From contig JAEZYG010000046.1 in assembly GCA_023419175.1 (NCBI GenBank), positions 1 to 38,135 on the forward strand: DNA of 38,135 bases. The letters run 5' to 3'. Both the position numbers and the translations under genes were made by a program. The stretch is from Actinomycetes bacterium. GTDB lineage: Bacteria; Actinomycetota; Actinomycetes; Propionibacteriales; Propionibacteriaceae. The notes under the pieces are model-generated. The model worked only from the letters and a program-made list of their open reading frames with translations. It was not told the DNA's origin and did not search any database. Positions 33,107 to 38,135 of this stretch are shown here, piece after piece; the stretch's first letter is position 1; the number at the start of each line of letters is the position of its first letter.

Positions 33107-34660
33107 ATGTCCGATCTTGTGAAGCGATGTGTGAAGCGTTTGCATCGCGCCTTCCATGAGATCGCACAGGCATGGGCTGTCAAAGATGTTCGGCATGGTT
33201 TCTATGGGACTGTGTTGATCGCCCTCGGTTCTTTATCCCCAGCTTATCTTCCCCGCACGACCTGGTGGTGGTCTTTAGGGGAAAGGATGGGAGCCACGGG
33301 GATGGTGGGGAGGACTATCGGAACACTGGCCACGATGGCCGGCTTATTTATGCTCGTCAATGCCTGGTTTTGCTTGCGTCCACGTTCCTCGTCCCATCAG
33401 ACGGCCTACCATCATCTACGTCATTGGGCAATCTTGCTGATCTGGGGAATTCCCTTCTTGATGGCACCGCCGATTTTCAGTCACGATGCCTATAGCTATG
33501 CTGCTCAAGGATGGCTTGTCTACAACGGAATCAACCCCTATAGCGCAGGGCCAGCAGTCCTACCGGGAGGATTCGCCGATCAAGTCGCCTGGGTATGGAG
33601 AGATACCCCTGCCCCTTATGGCCCATTGAGCTTGCAACTGTCGAATGCGGTCGTCCAACTATCGGGTCTGCATCCCTACCGCGCGGCTGTCATGATGCGT
33701 CTTCTCAATATTGTGGCGGTTGCGATTATCGGATTGCTCATTCCTAGGATTGCCCGTCAACGGCATGCCGATCCAGCATTAGCCGCGTGGTTTGCCACTC
33801 TCAATCCCATTGTCGTGATCGATTTCATCGGTGGAGCTCATAACGACGGACAGATGATGGCATTGGTGATCCTCGCCCTATGGGTGAGCGGATGGAAAAT
33901 AGCGGGGTATTTCTCCCCGTCTCATCGGTGGGCATCTATTACCATGCGTATCGATCGCTCATGGTGGATGGTCGCCGCCCTCATCGTCGGTTGTGCAGCT
34001 GCTATCAAACAACCGGCTTTCCTTGTCGCCTACGCTTTACCCCTCATGGCATGTCCGTGGATGACGATGAATTATCGTTCTTGTCTCCGTCATGGCACGC
34101 GCATCTTCATCTCCTGTGCTTTGTCCATGGCTTCTTTCGTGGCGATTTCGTGGATGACCGGTTTAGGTTTCGGATGGATCAATGCCATTTCAGTTCCTGG
34201 ACGGGTCATCACCATCGCCCCTTTCACCGTCCTTGGACAAGGTATTCAATATCTGGTCGATATGATCGGTATCGATCCGAGTGGACGAGCTGCTGTACGT
34301 ATCGTGCGCACTGTTGGGGTCGTTCTCGCCTCTCTCCTCGTAGCTGTCATGGCGATTACCATCGGACGCAAACGTCCGGTGCGTTTCCTCTCTTTGGCCT
34401 ATTTGGTGGTGGCTTTAGCTTTACCGGCTGTGCGCAGTTGGTATCTGCTGTGGGGAGGGCTGATTTTGCCGATCTCTCGTCCCTCAAAACGAACTTTGAC
34501 CGCTGCGATCTGGGCGACCATCGTCTTACTCAGCTATAACGCGATCAATATGGCGTGGAGGAATGATGCGGTCGCTCTCGGCTGTGCCTTAACGGTATTG
34601 ATCGCGCTGATAGCGAAGCGTCATCAATATCGTCATCGTCTGGCTCAGCGAGCTGATTAG
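33107..34660 (+). CDS. MptB-like GT-C family alpha-mannosyltransferase
   Basis: Proteins of this family are polytopic membrane enzymes that use polyprenol-phosphate mannose to extend alpha-1,6-mannan backbones of lipoglycans on the outer face of the membrane. The 517-residue protein has about twelve hydrophobic segments. The conserved first-loop motif is FSHDAYSYAAQGWLVYNG, where D127 is the probable catalytic acid. PYGPLSLQLS and FIGGAHNDGQMMALVI follow, both typical of MptA/MptB. The basic N-terminus is probably cytoplasmic. No other glycan gene is adjacent, so the role in lipoglycan or wall-polymer synthesis is inferred from the family. MptA-type assignment is also possible. Confidence 0.75.
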   Translation: MSDLVKRCVKRLHRAFHEIAQAWAVKDVRHGFYGTVLIALGSLSPAYLPRTTWWWSLGERMGATGMVGRTIGTLATMAGLFMLVNAWFCLRPRSSSHQTAYHHLRHWAILLIWGIPFLMAPPIFSHDAYSYAAQGWLVYNGINPYSAGPAVLPGGFADQVAWVWRDTPAPYGPLSLQLSNAVVQLSGLHPYRAAVMMRLLNIVAVAIIGLLIPRIARQRHADPALAAWFATLNPIVVIDFIGGAHNDGQMMALVILALWVSGWKIAGYFSPSHRWASITMRIDRSWWMVAALIVGCAAAIKQPAFLVAYALPLMACPWMTMNYRSCLRHGTRIFISCALSMASFVAISWMTGLGFGWINAISVPGRVITIAPFTVLGQGIQYLVDMIGIDPSGRAAVRIVRTVGVVLASLLVAVMAITIGRKRPVRFLSLAYLVVALALPAVRSWYLLWGGLILPISRPSKRTLTAAIWATIVLLSYNAINMAWRNDAVALGCALTVLIALIAKRHQYRHRLAQRAD

Positions 34661-34695
34661 GATGGAGCGAGCACTACTTGTGGCTGGAGGTACTC

Positions 34696-35658
34696 ATGGA
34701 TCAATGTTCGGATTTAGTGATCGATATCGAAAAGGGCACAGCTGTTATTACCTTGAATCGTCCTCGACAGATCAATGCTTTAACCGATGTGATGGTCGAT
34801 GCGATCGCCGATCGTCTTCGCCTCTGGAAAGACGATGACAGGATCGAACGGATTGAGATACGAGGTATTGGCGATCGGGGATATTGCGCAGGCGCAGATA
34901 TCAAGGCGATGCGTCAATGGATCGTGGACGGTGATGTGGCTCGTGCCCGCGACTTCCTCCTCGCCGAATACGATCTCAACGAGATGATCTCCACCTATCC
35001 CAAGCCGATCACCTCATATCTTTATGGTATCTCGATGGGCGGAGGTCTTGGGCTTGGACAGCATGTCACTCGACGGATCGGCAATCGCGATACTCGTTGG
35101 GCGATGCCTGAGACCGCTATCGGTCTATGGCCCGATGTCGGGGTGATGTACGAGCTTTCTAGAGCTCCTAGAAATACAGGTATCTATCTGGCGATGACAG
35201 GGGAGTCTATCGATGTTGCAAGTGCGATCTGGGCGGGTTTTATTGACCATGCAGAAGGAATCACTCAAGACGATATTGACTATTCCTGGCTGGCCGGCAA
35301 TGCGAGTTGGATCGAAGAATGTTTTGCGGGCAATGACCCGGTAGCAATCGTGGAGCGTTTGCGCACCCACCGCAAATTGAACGCCCAGATGGCCGCTGAG
35401 GTCATCGACCAGCGTTCTCCTCTGTCTGTGGCGGTTGCTTTGGAAGGTGTACGTAGAGCTGAGAAGATGTCCTCGGTCGCTGAGGTTCTCGATCAAGATA
35501 GGGCTCTCGCCCATGCTCTAGCCGCCGATCCTGCGGAATTCGTTGAGGGTGTGCGCGCCAAGATGATCGATAAAGACTTGCCGCGATGGCGTCACGATTC
35601 TCTTGCCGATGTGACCAGTGCAGAGGTTGCTGCTCGTCTGCGTGTCCATGGACGGTGA
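34696..35658 (+). CDS. 3-hydroxyisobutyryl-CoA hydrolase-like enoyl-CoA hydratase family protein
   Basis: This crotonase-fold family member most resembles 3-hydroxyisobutyryl-CoA hydrolase of valine breakdown. Supporting motifs are GYCAGADIKAM, FLLAEYDLNEMISTYPKPI, YGISMGGGLGLGQHV and AMPETAIGLWPDVGVMY; the Glu in MPETAIG and the PDVG motif separate it from ordinary hydratases. I start it at ATG 34696, five bases after GGAGG, giving 320 residues; a TTG at 34678 is less likely. The C-terminal ECH_2-type extension (FVEGVRAKMIDKDLPRW) is present. It is shorter than the typical mitochondrial enzyme but normal for actinobacteria. No other valine-degradation genes are in the window, so the substrate is inferred. 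Confidence 0.82.
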   Translation: MDQCSDLVIDIEKGTAVITLNRPRQINALTDVMVDAIADRLRLWKDDDRIERIEIRGIGDRGYCAGADIKAMRQWIVDGDVARARDFLLAEYDLNEMISTYPKPITSYLYGISMGGGLGLGQHVTRRIGNRDTRWAMPETAIGLWPDVGVMYELSRAPRNTGIYLAMTGESIDVASAIWAGFIDHAEGITQDDIDYSWLAGNASWIEECFAGNDPVAIVERLRTHRKLNAQMAAEVIDQRSPLSVAVALEGVRRAEKMSSVAEVLDQDRALAHALAADPAEFVEGVRAKMIDKDLPRWRHDSLADVTSAEVAARLRVHGR

Positions 35659-35660
35659 CC

Positions 35661-36569
35661 ATGCTGATCGCCACTCATAACGTCAACGGAATCCGTGCAG
35701 CCCATAAGCGGGGCTATGCCCACTGGTTGGATAATCGTCATCCTGATCTGATCGCTTTACAAGAAGTACGTTGCCGAGTTGAACAGCTCCCTGAAAGACC
35801 ATTCGGCCTCTATGAGGGCTATTACGATGCCGGTACTTTAGCTGGGCGTAACGGTGTCGCTATCCTCACCTCTTTAGAGGTTGAGGCGGTGCGCACATGG
35901 GGAGGATCTGTTCAGCATATTGCTGCTGGGGGAATGATCGCTTCTGTGGACGAAGATCGATGCTACGACCTGGTAGATGGGGTGGAAGAATTCGCTCACG
36001 AGGGTCGCTATATCGAAGTCGATCTTGCCGATCTTCCCCTCACAGTGGCAAGTGTCTATATTCCCAAAGGGGATTCTCCTTACGCTCTTCGTCCTGGAAC
36101 AGATAGCCATAAAGCGCAGATGTCCCTGGAGCGCAAGATGCGTTTCCTCGATGCTTTTGCCAGACATTGTGATCGCGCCGCATCAGCTGCTTTAGATCGT
36201 GGACGTCATTTTCTTGTGATGGGGGATTACAATATCGCCCATCAGGAAGTGGACTTGAAAAATCACAAGTCCAATCACAAATCCTCTGGATTTTTGCCTG
36301 AAGAACGAGCGTGGATGAGCGATTTTCTCGCCTCGTCTCCTTTAGAAGACGTTGTGCGTCTAGTCCATCCCGATTCTCCAGGACCTTATTCGTGGTGGTC
36401 ATGGCGTGGACAAGCTTTCACCAATGATGCGGGGTGGCGTATCGATTACCACATGGCCACTTCTGATTTAGCTGCTCGTGCGCGATGCGCCTATTCGGAT
36501 CGAGAGGATGCATACGATCAGCGTCTGTCAGATCACTGTCCGGTCTGTGTGGACTATGAGATGGAGTGA
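35661..36569 (+). CDS. xth: exodeoxyribonuclease III
   Basis: Exonuclease III-type AP endonucleases cut DNA at abasic sites and trim 3' ends in base-excision repair. The 302-residue protein has the family motifs in order: HNVNGIRAAHK with the Mg-binding Asn, LIALQEVRC with the catalytic Glu (E35), GRNGVAILTS, ASVYIPKGD, GDYNIAHQEVDLKN, WRIDYHMAT and the terminal SDHCPVCVDY. I use ATG 35661, which starts two bases after the preceding stop; GTG 35655 is possible, and the longer in-frame upstream stretch is inside the previous gene. Only a weak GGACGGTGA precedes it. Confidence 0.92.
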   Translation: MLIATHNVNGIRAAHKRGYAHWLDNRHPDLIALQEVRCRVEQLPERPFGLYEGYYDAGTLAGRNGVAILTSLEVEAVRTWGGSVQHIAAGGMIASVDEDRCYDLVDGVEEFAHEGRYIEVDLADLPLTVASVYIPKGDSPYALRPGTDSHKAQMSLERKMRFLDAFARHCDRAASAALDRGRHFLVMGDYNIAHQEVDLKNHKSNHKSSGFLPEERAWMSDFLASSPLEDVVRLVHPDSPGPYSWWSWRGQAFTNDAGWRIDYHMATSDLAARARCAYSDREDAYDQRLSDHCPVCVDYEME

Positions 36570-36571
36570 TG

Positions 36572-36991
36572 ATGAACGGTGAGGTTTCTGTGCGTTCTAG
36601 AGCGGTGATAACCGCTGTGATTTCGTGGTGGGCAGCTGTCATCTGCGCTTTTATAGCGATCTGCCTGTTCGCCTCCACCGCTTCAAGTGCGATTCGTATC
36701 GCGACATGGCTTATCGGTTTTTCCGCTCTCTTTTCTCTCATCGGTTGGATGGGCTCGATCGGTTCGCTCATCAACGATCGCGGACGTATCCGTCTGGGAG
36801 GTGGGCTGTTGATGACCATTCCTTTCGTGGGAGCAGGATTTGGTATCGCGATGACTCGCTCGACGACGATTGTTGTGCACGATCCTTTGGTATCGGCGTG
36901 GGCGATTATTACAGGGCTTATCGTGGTGATTGCAACTCTTATCGTCTGCGCTCCAGTGGGGAGCTATCGTCCAGGAGGTCATGATGGGTGA
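36572..36991 (+). CDS. small integral membrane protein of unknown function
   Basis: A 139-residue protein with four predicted transmembrane helices: around ITAVISWWAAVICAFIAICL, IATWLIGFSALFSLIGWMG, GGGLLMTIPFVGAGFGIAM and AWAIITGLIVVIATLIVCAP. There is no signal peptide and no motif I recognise. ATG 36572 sits five bases after GGAG; ATG 36569 and GTG 36566 are alternatives overlapping the xth stop. It overlaps the next gene by 8 bp and is clearly in an operon with xth and the S4 protein. Its role is unknown. Confidence 0.8.
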   Translation: MNGEVSVRSRAVITAVISWWAAVICAFIAICLFASTASSAIRIATWLIGFSALFSLIGWMGSIGSLINDRGRIRLGGGLLMTIPFVGAGFGIAMTRSTTIVVHDPLVSAWAIITGLIVVIATLIVCAPVGSYRPGGHDG

Positions 36992-37229
36992 GGACGCAAT
37001 TGAGACTATCGTGGTTCGCGATGTGATCCGTCTGGGGCAATTCGTGAAATATGCGAACCTGGTCGAGTCGGGGGCGATGGCGCGCGACTATATTCAAGCG
37101 GGTATGGTAAAGGTCGATTCTCAAATTGAAACGAGACGTGGACGTCAGCTTCACGGAGGAGAGATCGTTGAATGTGGCGGTCAGACTGTGCGCGTCGTCT
37201 GTGGCGATAGGAAGTCAGATAGCATCTGA
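36984..37229 (+). CDS. S4-domain RNA-binding protein (YbcJ/YaaA type)
   Basis: An 81-residue protein consisting of one S4 RNA-binding domain: VIRLGQFVKYANLVESGAMA, IQAGMVKVDSQIETRRGRQL and HGGEIVECGGQTVRV. Proteins of this size and type are thought to bind structured RNA, some with the ribosome, but precise roles are unclear. I chose ATG 36984, five bases after AGGAGGT; ATG 36981 is too close to it. It overlaps the membrane-protein gene by 8 bp. It is followed by the tRNA-Tyr gene. Confidence 0.85.
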   Translation: MGEDAIETIVVRDVIRLGQFVKYANLVESGAMARDYIQAGMVKVDSQIETRRGRQLHGGEIVECGGQTVRVVCGDRKSDSI

Positions 37230-37239
37230 GAGGCTCGAT

Positions 37240-37268
37240 TTCGTCAATGATGAAAATCCTGCTAAAGT
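37240..37268 (+). promoter_or_regulatory. candidate tRNA-Tyr promoter
   Basis: TAAAGT at 37263-37268 is a good -10 element 18 bases before the mature tRNA start. The best -35 at 17 bp spacing is only TTCGTC (37240-37245). Moderate to weak. Confidence 0.4.
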
Positions 37269-37286
37269 CATTCATCGCTAACGCAC

Positions 37287-37371
37287 GGCAGGTTGCCCGA
37301 GCGGCCAAAGGGAGCGGTCTGTAAAACCGTCGGCAAAGCCTACGAAGGTTCGAATCCTTCACCTGCCACCA
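37287..37371 (+). tRNA. tRNA-Tyr (GTA)
   Basis: Class II tRNA with acceptor GGCAGGT (37287-37293) paired with ACCTGCC (37361-37367), anticodon GTA in the loop CTGTAAA, a long variable arm and the T-arm GAAGGTTCGAATCCTTC. Discriminator A at 37368 and an encoded CCA to 37371. Confidence 0.96.
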
Positions 37372-37373
37372 TC

Positions 37374-37400
37374 ACACCTCGCATAGACGGGGTGTTTTTC
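37374..37400 (+). terminator. intrinsic terminator after tRNA-Tyr
   Basis: ACACCTCG pairs with CGGGGTGT (8 bp, one G-U) around the loop CATAGA, followed directly by TTTTTC and more pyrimidines. It begins two bases after the CCA, so it ends the tRNA-Tyr transcript. Confidence 0.9.
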
Positions 37401-37497
37401 TTTCTCATCTTTTCCTCTCTTACGCATTTGCAATTCCGTTAGCTTTTCGGCACACTAGTCGAGTTGCCTGGTTTACCAGGTGAGGAATTGAATCAAT

Positions 37498-37526
37498 TTG
37501 CACTGGAGGCAAAAGTCCATTAAATT
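37498..37526 (+). promoter_or_regulatory. tRNA-Thr promoter
   Basis: TTGCAC (37498-37503) and TAAATT (37521-37526) are 17 bp apart, the best-matching promoter in the window, with a start expected near 37533 and the mature tRNA at 37539. It probably also drives tRNA-Met. Upstream lie two small hairpins: CCTGG-TTTA-CCAGG (37467-37480) and AATTG-AAT-CAATT (37486-37498), the second touching the -35. Confidence 0.65.
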
Positions 37527-37538
37527 GGTTCGTCGCTG

Positions 37539-37611
<73 letters not shown>

Positions 37612-37664
37612 CCGTTGTCCGGGAACTGACTGGTGGTACCAGCTCTCTCGCCGGGGCAACTACC

Positions 37665-37737
37665 GGCGGGATAGCTCAGGCGGTAGAGCAAGCGACTCAT
37701 AATCGCTGTGTCGCGGGTTCAAGTCCCGCTCTCGCCC
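37665..37737 (+). tRNA. tRNA-Met (CAT), elongator
   Basis: Acceptor GGCGGGA pairs with TCTCGCC (one G-U). The anticodon stem AGCGA/TCGCT encloses CTCATAA with anticodon CAT, followed by variable loop GTGTC and T-arm GCGGG-TTCAAGT-CCCGC. The first acceptor pair is G-C, so it is not the initiator; the anticodon arm matches actinobacterial elongator Met better than the lysidine-modified Ile tRNA. The base after the acceptor stem is C, where A is usual; CCA is not encoded. Confidence 0.93.
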
Positions 37738-37754
37738 CTGTTCAGCGCAGTGCG

Positions 37755-37785
37755 TTGACAATGCTAGACGGTGATCGCCGATCAC
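37755..37785 (+). promoter_or_regulatory. consensus -35 and perfect inverted repeat upstream of rpmG
   Basis: A perfect TTGACA (37755-37760) is followed by GTGATC-GCC-GATCAC (37771-37785), a 6-bp inverted repeat lying where a -10 element would be expected. No good -10 hexamer at 16-18 bp was found. It may be a regulated rpmG promoter, a processing hairpin between tRNA-Met and rpmG, or chance. Confidence 0.35.
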
Positions 37786-37857
37786 TGTGACAGAAGAAAC
37801 CAACGAGTGTTTACCGCACGGGGGTAGGCACGCAGGCTTGCGAAAGCGAAGGACATC

Positions 37858-38028
37858 ATGGCCAAGAAGGCGTCAGACATTCGTCCGAAGATCACTTTGG
37901 CGTGCACTGAGTGCAAGGAGCGCACCTATATCACCAAGAAGAACCGTCGCAATACTCCGGATCGTCTTGAGCTGATGAAGTACTGCCCACGCGATAATAA
38001 GCACACCTTGCACCGCGAGACTCGCTGA
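37858..38028 (+). CDS. rpmG: 50S ribosomal protein L33
   Basis: L33 is a small protein of the large ribosomal subunit near the tRNA exit site. The 56-residue protein has the diagnostic RPKITLACTECKERTYITKK, then NRRNTPDRLELMKYCPRDNK and the terminal HTLHRETR. Zinc-type L33 has two CxxC pairs; here C16 and C19 form the first, but in the second only C43 remains and the position of the fourth Cys is Asp (CPRDNK). GAAGGA precedes the ATG. The tRNA-Thr/tRNA-Met/rpmG order is the usual actinobacterial one. Confidence 0.95.
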   Translation: MAKKASDIRPKITLACTECKERTYITKKNRRNTPDRLELMKYCPRDNKHTLHRETR

Positions 38029-38044
38029 GCATCTACGACTTCAC

Positions 38045-38073
38045 AGGCGACTACGACTGTAGTCGCCTTTTTC
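38045..38073 (+). terminator. intrinsic terminator of rpmG
   Basis: A perfect 10-bp stem AGGCGACTAC/GTAGTCGCCT with a four-base loop GACT and a run of five T (38068-38072). It lies 16 bases after the rpmG stop and is the strongest terminator in the window. Confidence 0.95.
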
Positions 38074-38102
38074 TATGTCTAGAGTCTGATCTGTCTTTCT
38101 CT

Positions 38103-38111
38103 CCCCCCCCC
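38103..38111 (+). repeat. homopolymer tract of nine C
   Basis: Nine consecutive C lie 75 bases after rpmG, within pyrimidine-rich sequence, near the end of the window and before whatever gene follows. It is the longest single-base run noticed. The remaining bases to 38135 show no feature. Confidence 0.6.
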
Positions 38112-38135
38112 AGCAATATTTCCAGACTTTTAGTC

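Noticed and set aside
37665..37737. Lysidine-modified tRNA-Ile (CAT) instead of tRNA-Met
   Set aside because: The anticodon stem AGCGA/TCGCT and acceptor GGCGGGA match actinobacterial elongator Met as I remember it; the odd C73 is noted separately.
37787..37975. 62-codon open frame overlapping rpmG
   Set aside because: Out-of-frame reading of the rpmG region; rpmG with its Shine-Dalgarno and conserved protein accounts for it.

Overview
The window reads as a chromosomal segment of an actinobacterium of moderate GC content, most likely Propionibacteriaceae or a close relative; this is inferred from gene content, not from a search. Pointers are a full menaquinone-dependent NuoA-N operon with actinobacterial-style subunit extensions, a MenJ-like menaquinone side-chain reductase, an MptB-like GT-C mannosyltransferase, a DUF6297-like ABC permease, two-subunit KorAB, many GTG/TTG starts, and a tRNA-Thr/tRNA-Met/rpmG cluster. 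No insertion sequence, prophage, CRISPR array or toxin-antitoxin pair was seen, and codon use looks even throughout.

Layout. 1-5410: menaquinone genes menA (3' part only), menC and menD on the plus strand, then a RecB-like/DEDD nuclease and menG on the minus strand; the nuclease and menD overlap tail to tail by 85 bp. 5411-6206: the only long stretch without a recognisable gene. It carries a clear, compact cobalamin riboswitch (plus strand, 5521-5627), a possible translational expression platform, an unassigned 88-residue reading frame with a good Shine-Dalgarno, and a cluster of GC-rich stem-loops. 6207-8611: a two-gene ABC exporter-like system of unknown substrate. 8645-9889: menF (isochorismate synthase), divergent from 10005-11318, the menJ-like reductase. 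11430-27131: nuoA-N in canonical order, 14 genes, nearly all overlapping by 1-4 bp or separated by about 10 bp, followed at once by a long-chain polyprenyl diphosphate synthase (27154-28128). 28163-30121: M13 metallopeptidase. 30122-32990: korB and korA (2-oxoacid:ferredoxin oxidoreductase), minus strand, convergent with the peptidase with no bases between the stop codons. 33107-37229: MptB-like glycosyltransferase, 3-hydroxyisobutyryl-CoA hydrolase-like protein, exodeoxyribonuclease III, a small membrane protein and an S4 RNA-binding protein. 37287-38073: tRNA-Tyr, tRNA-Thr, tRNA-Met and rpmG with clear terminators.

How it fits together. About two thirds of the window serves one purpose. MenF, MenD and MenC make o-succinylbenzoate from chorismate. 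The polyprenyl synthase makes the side chain, MenA joins it to the naphthoate ring, MenG methylates the ring and the MenJ-like enzyme partly saturates the tail. Complex I (NuoA-N) then reduces the menaquinone with electrons from NADH. KorAB supplies reduced ferredoxin from 2-oxoglutarate or a similar 2-oxoacid. The least explained part is the cobalamin riboswitch region at 5485-6022: the switch is convincing, but no known B12-related gene lies downstream of it.
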